A stretch of 64,000 bases of DNA from Leucosporidium creatinivorum (taxonomy: Eukaryota > Basidiomycota > Microbotryomycetes > Leucosporidiales > Leucosporidiaceae). Shown piece by piece: positions 19,631-29,918 of the stretch. Position numbers and translations under genes: made by a program. Where the stretch lies: NCBI GenBank assembly GCA_001600635.1, contig BCKL01000044.1, positions 1 to 64,000 of the forward strand, in the 5' to 3' direction. The notes beneath the pieces are model-generated. The model ran no database searches, was not told the DNA's origin, and saw only the letters and a list, made by a program, of their open reading frames with translations. Numbering within the stretch: the stretch's first letter is position 1; each line of letters starts with the position of its first letter.

Positions 19631-22029
19631 TTAGACGACCCTCAATACGCAATAGACATCTGTTCCCCAGCCGTGCATCGTTACGAGGTCGAGGGAGCCG
19701 CCGAAGTAGGAGGAATAGATCCGGGAGAGGGGGAGTCTGGAGTGGGGAAGCAGCGGAGAGATTGTTGAGGGATGAAAGTGGCGCGAGAAGGGGAGGAGGT
19801 GTAGAGGAGGTGCAGAGCGAGAGAGCGAGGTCAGCGAGCTGTTCGCCAGCACCGAACTCCTGAACGAGCGAAACTCACCCGAAGCCAAGCCCAGCAATCG
19901 TCCCCACACTCGTCTGCAGCGCACTCTCTCCCGGTGCGCCCTCGGGTCCTCCTCCTACTCCGCCATAGTACCCAGCGCCGTGTGCTCCGCCGTAGAGGTC
20001 AGAGGAGGGAGAGTCGGGGTCGGAGTCGGGGTCGGGGACCGAGGGAACGGAGGTGAAGGCGTAAGAGAAGATGGAGGCGACGTGCGAGGGGGCTATTGAT
20101 GGGTGATGATGGAGAGGCGAGCGAGGGCGAGAAGGGGAGGGAGAAGGAAGTCAGCTCGGCGGGGGAGCGAGCAGAAAGACGGTCTGAGAACTCACGAACT
20201 CCTCCACCGCGATCCCTGATCCTGATCGTCAACACGCCCTTGACCACTCCCACCGAGATGACCACCTCAGGCAGGTCCGACTTGCTCAAATGCGCATGGG
20301 GCAGATCCTCAAACCTAAACACCCCCTCCTCAACCTCCTCCTTCTTGGGCGTATTATACTCCACCGTAGCCCTAAACGCATTCTTGAGCAACTCGGTGAG
20401 GATATACTCGAGATGACTGCCGATCGAGCCGACCGTCACGTCCTCTGAAGCTCCCTCGATGCGGTAGTTGGGTGAGACGCCGTAGGTCGAGTCGCAGAGG
20501 AGGGTTACATAGTCGGCGCAGGTGTGGATCATTTGATGAGGCGAGAGGGAAAGGTCGAGGATGCCTACTCGGGAGGGGGCGAGAGAAGTAGAGGGCGCTC
20601 GAGCGGAGGGCTCGATACGTGGGTCCTTCTCCTTTGGTGCGAGGTCGGTCGTTGGTGGTGGGAGTGAGGAGGGGGTGGTGGAGGGTCGGAGAGCGGGAAG
20701 AGAAGCGGCGGAGAGAGAGATGTGCTGCTCGGCCATTAGGCGGAGGGAGATGCGGTTGCGGATGGCGCGGTCGAGGAATTGGGTGATGACGTCTGGTGGG
20801 AGGTACTTTCGTGTCTCTTGGAAGCCTGTGGTCGTGTGGGAGTAGTGCGAAGAAGCGAGGGAGGTAAGGGGGAAAGGGGAGTGGAGGTCAGCTCGGAGCT
20901 CTGCTGCTGCTTTAAGACAGTGTCACGACTCGGAAGCAGCTTACCCTTCGCCAAAATAGGAATGTTATCCCTGTGCTCCTCCACCATCTGCTCCATCACC
21001 TCGCACAACCTGTCGTTATCGGCCAACGTCTTGACTTCGGGGACGGTCGACAGGTTGAAGAAAGCTGAGGAGTAGAGATTGTAGATGGATTGGAGGGAGG
21101 GGTTTGTAGCGGGGAGGAAAGGAAGGGAGAGGTGTTGTGTAACCTGGTCGAGGAGATGAGTAGAGAAAGGGTCAGCGATCTGGACCGAGAACGCCGAAGT
21201 GGACCAGCTAGGCTTGTCTGCTGAGTTGTTTGTAGCATTCAGGAAGGTAGTCGCCTGGGAGAAGAGGAGCAGCGCAACATGGTCATCCATGCCGCGCTGT
21301 AGCCTCTGTGACGACCCTCGGCCCACAACGCTCAGAGCTACCACGAGGAGTCGCTGTGCTGCAGTTGACCGTCGAAACTATCGGCCAGCCCATCACGTAT
21401 CACCTCACCCCACTGCCATGTGCAGCAGCCAAGCAACGCCGAATGAGGGAGCCTGCGATGGCCTTGACTCGACGCCGGCCGCGAAGGGCGCGATAGCTCT
21501 GTAGCGAGTGCAGAGCAAGCCAGGAAGCAGGATCAAGGTCACCGAGATGCACACTGGCTGCAGCAGATCCTCCTGACCCGCTACAGCCCAGCGATCTGCC
21601 TGAGTAGCCGCCCCGCCCAATCACTCCCGAATGACATCTTCACCCACTTCTGCAGCCCTCCTGACCAGTCCGAGCAGCATCAAGAGCACTCACCCGTCTT
21701 GCCAACCCTGCCAAGAGCTCCTTCCTAGTCCTCTCGGCGCTCTCCAACAGCTTCTCCTCGCTCAGCGGCGGAGCGCCATATCTCGTCAAATCGCTGAGCT
21801 TGACCAGCGTAGTCGGCATTTGCGAGTAATGCGCCAATAGTTCTTGTGGTGAAGCATTGACTGGTGACGGCGGTAGGATCGAAGCTGGTAGGCTGAACTG
21901 AGGCGGAGCGGCCGCTGCTGCTGGCACGGCAGACGAGCCTAGCGAAGAGTAGGGCCGAACGAGGCGGGCGGCGATGGGATGAGGTACAGGACGTCTTGGT
22001 AGCGCTTTGAGGTACTTGAACGGCCGCAT
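19631..22029 (-). CDS. Mitochondrial 2-oxoacid dehydrogenase kinase (PDK/BCKDK family)
   Basis: Exons in transcript order: 22029-21694, 21143-20945, 20825-20196, 20092-19879, 19736-19631; 494 residues. It phosphorylates and so inactivates the E1 subunit of the pyruvate or branched-chain 2-oxoacid dehydrogenase complex in the mitochondrial matrix. The N terminus MRPFKYLKALPRRPVPHP is Arg-rich and fits a targeting presequence. The helical domain contains LPFLPATNPSLQSIYNLY. The GHKL ATPase domain shows the N box ELLKNAFRATVE, the G1 box IRDRGGG, the G2 box GLGFGLPLSRIYSSYFGG and the C-terminal HGWGTDVY. A Pro/Ser-rich insert of about 40 residues follows RNRISLRLMAEQHISL. Pyruvate versus branched-chain preference cannot be told. 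The first intron (21144-21693) is 550 bases, far longer than others here. The gene is divergent from the Trf4-like gene, 133 bases apart. Confidence 0.9.
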
Positions 22030-22162
22030 TTCGAGCTGTAGGGCGATATGTCGAGACACGAAGCGATTTGGAGGAGGACAAGCTGCGAGCTCGGCGCGAG
22101 GTCGGCTCTTGACTTTCAATCCTCTCGCTTTCGGCTTCGACTTCAGTACTGATTCAGCGGAC
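22030..22162. promoter_or_regulatory. Short bidirectional promoter between kinase and Trf4-like gene
   Basis: Only 133 bases separate the two divergent start codons. Both leaders and both core promoters must fit here or overlap the opposite coding region. I see no clear TATA box. Confidence 0.4.
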
Positions 22163-24587
22163 ATGATACAGCTCGACGACTCGCTATCCGACTCTCTCAA
22201 CACACTCTCACTCGATACTCCCGGAGCAGGCGATTCAAACGGCGGGCAGGCCAGTTCCTCAGCTGCAGAGGCTTCGGCGCCGTCTGCTACAGCACGAGCA
22301 GCACCTTCGCCACCGATAGTACATGACAGCACGCCATGGGTCGCCTCAGTGGTCCTTCCCGAAAGCGCCGTCGTCGACTTTGGAGCTGTGAGTGGGGCGG
22401 TCCGCGCGCTGGGCTCCGCTGCCGTGCTACAGGGTCTGGCTGACCACGAGCTTGCTCCACGATAGACTGGACGCTGAGCTCCACGCTTTCCACGATTACA
22501 TGTCGCCGACGAAGGACGAAATCGCCGACGGTTGATTGAACTGTTTGAGCTGGTAGTAAAGCAGTCATGGCCTGACGCCGAGGTGAAAGTGTTTGGAAGT
22601 ATGGCTACAAGACTCTTCCTGCCCGACGGGTGAGCTCTTACCTTTTCCTCCCGCCGGCCTCGCTGACCTTACTCCTCGCCACCGAGCAGCGATATCGACC
22701 TCACGATCCTCTGCCCCTCCTTCGGCCATACCAAACCCCGCACCATCTTCGAGCAACTCGCCGGAGCCCTCCTCTCATACTCGCGTGCCGATCCTCAAGT
22801 TTACCACCACTAGAGCGTTGGGGAGCTTCTCGGTGGATGTGTCGTTGGATGGTACGAAGGGTGTCGAGGGAGCGAGCGTGTCGAGAGAGTTGTTGAGCGA
22901 GTTGGAGAAGGAGGGCAAGAGGGAGAGGGCGGAGCGATTGGTGCTGCTGTGGAAGACATTCTTGAGGGCTCACGGCGTTCATGAGGTTCGAGATGGAGGA
23001 CTAGGAGGGTTGAGCGCGTTCTTGATGGTCGTCTCGTACTTGCAGGTGAGTTGATGGCGGTTCTCGGCGACGATGAGGCTGACCGCTAATCTCGACCGAA
23101 ACAGCTCGAACTGCCTCGAGATCCCTCCGAATTCCCTCCCTCCTCAGGCCTCGACTGGCTCAACTTTGTGCACTACTGTACGTCGCCTTCCGCTCTGCTT
23201 CTCAGCCTCATCTGACACTTCTCGCGCGAACAGACGGCTTCGAATTCGACTACCGGTCTCGCTTCATCTGCATCGATAACGGAGGCTACCTCGGCTACAA
23301 GACGGACCGACCAAGTTGGATCAACAAGTCTCACCACGACCGACTCTGCATCAAGCATCCAGTCGACCACAGTGCGTGTCCACTTTTATCTCCCCCCCCT
23401 CTCGGCGCCGACTGACCCTCGCTTCTCGAACAGCTCGAGACCTCTCCTCCGGCTCCTACGACATCGACTATGTCAAAGACGCCCTCAAGCAGACCTATAC
23501 CCTCCTCGCTCGCACCTTCACCTCCCTCCCCGCCTCGCCCGACGAACTCGACTCGGCTCGGCAGCAACCCAGCGCCCTACGACAAGTCGGCATCGAGCTG
23601 AGCCCACAGGTGCTCGAACGGCGGGCGGAGAACCGCTCATCGACTGTTGGAGATGCGCTCAACCAGCTGGAGGTCTCGATTAGGCTCGAGGGGGAGGTGC
23701 TGGACAGTATGAGGCGAGAGAGGGAGCGGGTGGCGGCAGAGAGGCGGGAGAGGGAGCGAGCCGCTATGCACCCTTACCCCTCGCATTCTTCCCCGCCTCA
23801 CCGATACTACGCCCATTCTTATGCACCACCTCTGACCCCTCGACCCAGACCGCCAATCCCCTTACTTCCCTTCGCTCGCGCCCCCAAGCTCCCCGATTCA
23901 GCGACCTTGACCGGCTACGCAGGCGAGGAGTACCTCAAGAATCTGCATCGAGTGAACGAGCATAATAGGGAGATCAAGGCCAAGAACGATCGGATTCGAT
24001 GGGAGAACAGACAGATGGAGCAGGAGAGCGAGAGATTGCGGGCGGAGCTGGCGTTGGCAGAGAGGCGGCTGCCATGGGAGGGGGCGCGGCCGAGCGGGAT
24101 GGGGCCAGTCAGCCCATCCGGTTATGCGCCTTCACCCACCTCCTGGCCGCCCTCAAGCTCGTCATCCTACGCTACTCCCTCAACATGGTCGGCGCCGAAC
24201 TCAACTCCTCCTCCCTTCTCCTACCCCAACCACTACCCTTACACGTCTCACCAACTCTCACCACCTCCAAACTATCCTTATCACCCTTCTCCCTCTGCCT
24301 CATATCCCTACTCGTCCGGCTCGTCCCCCTCATACCCCGACTATTTCGCCCATCCTCCTCCCTCCTTGTTAAGCAGTCCTCCAACTTCGCCCAGCACCTT
24401 CCCTCGACCATCACCGATGCTCTCCCAGCAGCCTACTACCACCACAGCCTCGCCTACCGAGCTTCATGCAAGGCCTTCACCGCCGCCGCCGTCGCCACCG
24501 CCGAACGGGAAGGAGACGTGGACAGCGCCGAGCGATTCGGGAGGCGGTGAGGCGGGGTGGAGTAGCTGGCGAGAGGATAGCCAGTAG
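22163..24587 (+). CDS. Trf4/Cid14-like non-canonical poly(A) polymerase, with apparent frame breaks
   Basis: Likely exons: 22163-22387, 22466-22629, 22687-23045, 23105-23177, 23234-23371, 23434-24587. These enzymes add short A tails to nuclear RNAs as part of TRAMP-like complexes. Visible are STPWV, the nucleotidyltransferase core VFGSMATRLFLPDG with DIDL, the third acidic strand SVDVS, GGLGGLSAFLMVV and the PAP-associated region to PVDHTRDLSSGSYDI. A long tail follows with a charged coiled coil (REREAVAA-like, about 23690-24070) and Pro/Ser/Tyr-rich sequence. The frame does not stay open as read: after exon 1 (phase mismatch), near 22535 between KDEIA and RLIEL (one base apparently missing), and near 22765-22785 between the DIDL strand and RVPILKF, where the usual intervening helix and strand are also too short. 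Either base errors or a decaying gene. Confidence 0.7.
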
Positions 24588-24876
24588 GGGGTTGTGTTTT
24601 ATATAATGGGGCTGCTGGTGCTGCTGTAAGTATTTAGCTTCCTCTGCTCTCGTCTCGGTGCTCGGCGTCGGAGGAACGCTGGAGCAGCACTTTTCTCGAC
24701 GTTCTCAACCTCTTTGCATCGCATATTGATAATTCTGGACGTATCCATCTGCACAGGACGTTCAAGCGGACGACGAAAATGGCGGTGCGCGGAGGAGACC
24801 CTCGGAGACGGGCTTGGGACGCCTCGAATCGAAATGTCTCTTTCCCTCACGACTCGACCAGCAGCAACACCCAGCA

Positions 24877-27245
24877 ATGTCGACACGCTCCCGGTCCCGC
24901 CCTACATCGCCAGCCGCCGATGAGCGATACGACAACCCCCTCTCCCGATCGGACGAAGAGGACTACAAGTCGTCCCAGCTGCCCTCCTCGCGGGGTTCGA
25001 GGCGCGATTACGACGGCGAGACTGACGAGGAAAGTCTCGATACGGATGCGGACGACAGGAAGTTGGAAGCCGAGCTTTGGGACGAGGAAGAGGTCGTCGG
25101 CGCCGAGACGGGCAAGTCGAGCAAACGGCAATGGGTCATGAACGCGGTGGGCAAGAGTGGCAGTCGGTCGCAGGTGAGCAATACATCTATGTCATCGCTT
25201 TTGTATGATAGCTGACCCCCCCTTCGCTCGACAGCAACAGTACTCGTCGGTCGGCGACGAGCAGCAATCCACCTCTCGCAGCGGCTCTCGTCGTTCCAAC
25301 TCGACTCGCTCAGCTGGCGGTGGGTCCTCCCGTCGCTCCTCCACTCGTCGCATGAACGAGCTCGGCACCGCTGGAGCAGGAGGCGCGGCATTCGGCATGG
25401 ACCCCTCCGAGAAGGGACTTCGCCGACTTTCCCTCCAAGGCTCCTCCTCGCCTCCTCCCTCTCCACCCGTCAAGAAGTCTCGCACTCGCTGCGCACTCTG
25501 GATATGTCTCGCCTTCCTTCTGATCGCAATCATCGCTGGAATCGTCGCCGGCGTTATGATTCACAAGAACAAGGCCGACTCGATTGCCAACGCCAACTCG
25601 ACCTCGGCAAAGGACAACGCCAGTATGATCTCGGGATCAGGAAAGTCGAGCGGAGCCGGATCGAGCTCGGCGCAGGACGGCCACTACGCTTCGAGCCTCA
25701 ACTCGGCAGGACTCTATCCCGGCAAGGCTTCCGAGTACAACGACGGACTCTACAACCCTCAAGCAGGCTCTTCTCCCACCTCAGCATCCTCTCCCTCCGC
25801 TACCGACACCTCCCACTCTTCCGACGCCTCGCACTCTGACTCCTCAGACGACTTGGGATCGCCTTCCTCCACCGACGACTCGTGGAACGTCTTCGGCTGG
25901 GGCGACGACGATAGCTCGACCTCTTCGGGCGCATCGGCTTCGCCCACCAACTTTGGCGCCTCAAACACGAAATCGAACTCGGGTTCGGCTTCGGCGACGG
26001 GAACGAGCATTGACTGGTCGACTTTCGGCGGCCATGGGCTCGGCGACTCGAACGGTCAGGGATCCGCTCCTTCCTCTCCCTCTGGGTTCAACTCGAACGG
26101 CATGGCCAGCAACTCGCAGCAGCAAGGCGGATGGGAACCCTCGCCCACCTCGTCGCCGAGCCCGATGGGAACTGGCTCGCCCGCTCCCGGCCATGGAGGA
26201 CCTCAGCAGATGTCGGTCATGACTTGTTGTACTGCAGTGATTACCGTCGCTGGCGGAGGAGCTACTGCGTTGTCAGGATACCAGACACAGAGCGCTCAAG
26301 GAGGACCGCAGACTGGTGAGCTTTCTTATCTCTGCTCCTCGCCGAGCATCGCTGACCTTCGCTCTTGCTCCATCAGGCTCTCCCTCTCCCTCCTCGCAAG
26401 GATGGGGCGCATCTTCGAGCAGCACTACCGCTCCTGGAGGCTGGGCTCCAGCTCCTTCGGCGACCGCATCGTCCCCTGCCTCCTCCTACTCGTTCTCGAA
26501 TTTCTCAATGGCTGTCCAGCCCGAGAGCTGGCAGAAGTACCAGGGCTCGGCTACTTGGTTCACCGCCGGTGAGTAGGCGTCTCTTTCGAGCTGGTCGTCG
26601 ATTGCTCATCCCTTCTCCGGCTCGCTCACAGATCGTCACCTCTCGCCATGCGGCATCGCTGGTAACGACACGGACTACCTCGTCGCTCTTCCTCTCTCCA
26701 TCGTGAGTGTCGAGCTGTCTCATCTCCTTCGAAGCGCAAGCTGATGCTCGGCGCCGCCCCGTCCCTTCGCAGTACATGGCTTCCCTCCCCGAGCCTACTT
26801 CGGTCCAGTCCAAGTACTGCGGCAAGAGGGTCACCGTCACCTCGCTGCATGACGGAGCTACAATCGACGCTTACGTCTCGGATGCTTGCACTTGGTGAGT
26901 TGAGCCCTAAAGCTCGGCGATGAGTCGGGCGCCGCTGACCTTGCTCTTCCGCCTCTTCCCTTGTTCAGCTGCGATGGAGAGTGAGCCAATTTTCTCTTCA
27001 GTCAACCTCGTAGTACTCGTGCTGACCTTGAACCACACAGCACGTCCCTCGACCTCTCCCAAGCCGCCTTCGCCGCTCTGAGCACCTCCGAAGGCCTCGA
27101 GGGCGGCAGCCTTAGCATCATCTGGGGCTTCCAAGACGACGCCTCGGATGCTACCAAGCCTTTCGCGGATAGCGCGGCCACGACAGTTACGACTAGCTGG
27201 GCGAGCGCCCAGACGGCGGGGCAGGTCAAAGTCGGCGCTTGGTAG
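24877..27245 (+). CDS. Membrane-anchored protein with extracellular double-psi beta-barrel domain
   Basis: Seven exons: 24877-25173, 25235-26315, 26377-26568, 26632-26702, 26773-26894, 26969-26980, 27041-27245; 659 residues. The first 184 residues are polar, acidic then Ser/Arg-rich, and probably cytosolic. One hydrophobic helix (ALWICLAFLLIAIIAGIVAG, about 185-208) is followed by a Ser/Gly/Thr-rich stalk of roughly 300 residues and a C-terminal DPBB domain (GSATWFTAD, CGIAGNDTDYLVALP, YCGKRVTVTS, SDACTWC?CDGD, LDLSQAAF). The arrangement is type II, placing the barrel outside the cell, near the wall. It shares the domain with the secreted gene at 12318 but not the architecture. The sixth exon is only 12 bases long and supplies a Cys in the CxxD region. 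Exon phases close exactly. Function beyond wall association is unknown. Confidence 0.82.
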
Positions 27246-27515
27246 AAGAACGAGGCCGAGGAGACGTGGATACACTTATGGACTGCAAGACTGAGAGTAT
27301 TAAGTTTATGTGCTCGCACGAGGGTCATCTCACAAGAAGCGAAAGAGTCCGACTCGAGCCTGAGCAAGTGCGCCGAGCGCCGAGCAGAGCCGCCCTAGTC
27401 TCTCGTCGAGCAACGCTCACAATAACGAGGATACTTAGTCTAAATTACTGCTACTGCGTCATTGCTTCTCGACTTGCTCACTCGCTGCACCCTCGCGCTG
27501 CTGACTGCGTCCGTC
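27246..27515. other. Convergent intergenic region
   Basis: 270 bases between the stops of the DPBB membrane protein and the phosphotransferase. Nothing recognised beyond probable 3' UTRs. Confidence 0.4.
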
Positions 27516-29770
27516 TCACTGCACCCTCGCGACCCTCCTCCCCTCGCCAGCGTTGCCCTGCAAGCCTTCCTCCCTTTCCGTCGTATTGCTCCTCTTCCGT
27601 CCCTCCACTCCCATCATCTCCTTCAACTCCATTCCCAGTCCCTGCAGACCGAACTTCTTGACCCGCCCAGCTACTCCCGCCGGCCTCTCTCCCTCGGCGT
27701 CTCCCTCGGCGTCGGGATCGGAGGTAGGAAGAGGAGAGTGCATGGCCTTTGCCGAGGAGCCGGGGTACGGAATGGAGAAGCAGGAGATGTTGAGGTAGGT
27801 GGTGAAGGCGTGGACGACGGCGGTGGCGGAGGTGAGGTAGGAGATTAGGGAGAGGGCGAGGGCGAAGTGAAGGTACCAGATCTCGAGCATGGGAGGGAGG
27901 AGGAGGGGGCTGGAGGTGAGTGACATGAGGTGGAGGACATGAGATGGGATGATTCAAATGGTGAAGCGAAGGAGAGGTGCGAGAGCAGCGCGGGAAGAGA
28001 GGTACGGCGAAAGAGAAGTCAGCGGACCTTTTCGTCGACCAGACGAAGCAAAGAGACGCACAGGCCAAAGAGAGGGGGGTTGACTCCGATGGCAGGAATG
28101 GCGAGCGGTACCAGCAGCGCCGGCGAGAAGGGGAAAGGTCCTTTCGTGAGCTGAGCGACGATGACCTTGCTCGACAGTTGGCCATACAGCACGCCTGTAC
28201 GATATCAACACTCGTCAGCTCTCTTCTCGACACCTTCTCTTCAAGTCCGACTCACAGACGAGCAAAGCGAACTCGATCATATGCTCCTCAGCGAGCATTA
28301 TGCCGTAAGGACTGAGCACCCAAATCGCCGCCAGCAGGGTGAACGCGACGATGGGGAACAGCTGCGAGTAGGCCTCTTGTAGTGCGGGAGTAGGGCCGCG
28401 AGCAGAGAGTGCTCGAGCGTGCTTGGCCGAGATGTGACGGTGGACGTTGAGCAGGCTGCGAAGTCGACGCCGAGGGCGTCAGCTCGCGGAAGATGAAGGG
28501 GAGAGGGAGGAGTGAGACATACCAGAGGGGCAGATGAGCAAAGAGAAAGGCGAGCGAGACGAAGAGCATCATCATGCTCTGCAGAGTGATGACTGAGATG
28601 AGAGGGAGACGACCAATGACATCCCCGACGGTTTGAGTCCAGAACTCGGGTCCTGTGCAGAGCAAGAGTGGTCAGCGACATGATCAGAGAGGCAGATAGA
28701 GATGGGCGAGCTCACCGTTGATACCCGAGATGGTGAGAACGCCGACGGCCATGAGAACGCCCTCCACTGGCCCGTTGAAGTAGCCGAGGAAGAGGGTGCC
28801 GGTGCTGTGAGGGAGGAGATGAGCATGTGAATCAAGCCAGAAGACATTACTGAGTTCACTGGTACTCCTCCCAGGTGCTCTGCGAGGTAGAAGGTGAGGA
28901 TCAGCGAGCGCCGAGAGGGGGAAGAGAGCCCCCAAACCTGGACTCACCACAAACATGGACCAACAGCCGACCATTATGCAGAGAAAGGTGTAAGGCGAAT
29001 GACCGAGACCCATTGCCGAGGCTTGGATCAGTCCTCCGAGTGGACAGTTGAGCGTGTCGAAGCCGTGATCGACGACCTCGCCGAGCGGAGAGCTCGACCC
29101 TGTGGCCCGCGCTTGCTTGCCGTCGATAGCATCCATCGTTTGGTAGAAGAAGAGGCCCAAGGCACAGCTGTAGTAGACCCAGCTGCCTGCTGGTTCTATC
29201 AGGTCGGGGTTGAAGAAGGCGACGGTTAGGACGTTGAGGGCGATGGCTGCGAAACCGATGAGGGTGACGGTATTGGGAGCCAGCCATGGCGGGAGGAATG
29301 ACGCGCAGAATCTCCAGTCTGTTGAGGGATGTGGAGGTCAGGTTTAAGCCGAGGCAGCTTGTGGTGAGCTAAGAGCGCCGAGCCCGAGCAGGAGAGGGGA
29401 GAGGAAGCCGCGCCCAACAGCGGTCTGCGGATGCGCTGTAGCGTTACCTCACTCCCTTTAGAACTTCATCCTATCCCATCCAATCTCATCTAGCCTGTCC
29501 AGCCGTCATCCTGCCAGCTGTCGGCGCCAACTTGGCCGGATCGAACCCCTGCCGCCCCTAAAGCTGCGCCGAGAGTGCAGGGAAAAGGTACTGACATGGC
29601 TGAAGAATGTAGTTGGAGATTGGGCTCAGATCTTGCGAGCTGTACGAGTAGGAGCTGCTCCAAGAAGACCGAGGGAACGTGAGCGGAGCGCGACAACAAG
29701 CGAGATGTGTAGGGAGAGCTCACTCTAGGTTCCGTAACCGCTCTGGAGTGAGATACGAGGACGTCTTCAT
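27516..29770 (-). CDS. Choline/ethanolamine phosphotransferase (CDP-alcohol phosphatidyltransferase)
   Basis: Nine exons in transcript order: 29770-29724, 29654-29596, 29318-28948, 28879-28860, 28804-28716, 28652-28523, 28455-28256, 28194-28062, 27909-27516; 480 residues. It transfers phosphocholine or phosphoethanolamine from the CDP-alcohol to diacylglycerol, the last step of the Kennedy pathway, in the ER/Golgi membrane. The signature DGxxARx8GxxxDxxxD is complete, starting at DAIDGKQAR. Other family marks are YLTPERLRNL at the start, WLAPNTVTLIGF, TWEEYHTGTLFLGYFNGP and several hydrophobic helices. The TWEEYH motif is carried by a 20-base exon. The C-terminal tail of about 70 residues is hydrophilic and extends past the usual end. 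CPT1 versus EPT1 specificity cannot be decided by eye. Divergent from the RBR ligase gene. Confidence 0.92.
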
Positions 29771-29918
29771 GTTGTGCAGCGAGCAAAATCCCAACGCCGA
29801 GCGCCGAGCCGAGAACGAGATGGCAAGAGGGAGACCAGCGCGCCGCGAGAATTGAAGGGTTAGCTTCCTACAAATCGCTCGCTCAGCAGCTTCTATCGAC
29901 CTACAACTCGCCGTCACC
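29771..29918. promoter_or_regulatory. Short bidirectional promoter between phosphotransferase and RBR ligase
   Basis: 148 bases separate the phosphotransferase ATG from the first coding-like codon of the ligase gene. The region carries CGCCGAG-type words (near 29797-29810) and an isolated ATG at 29821 whose frame closes after 11 codons. If the ligase has an upstream start exon, it would have to lie here. Confidence 0.35.

Noticed and set aside
29525-29600. GGGTTCGATCC on the minus strand, resembling a tRNA T arm.
   Set aside because: No A box at the right distance and no stems; the sequence lies inside an intron of the phosphotransferase gene.
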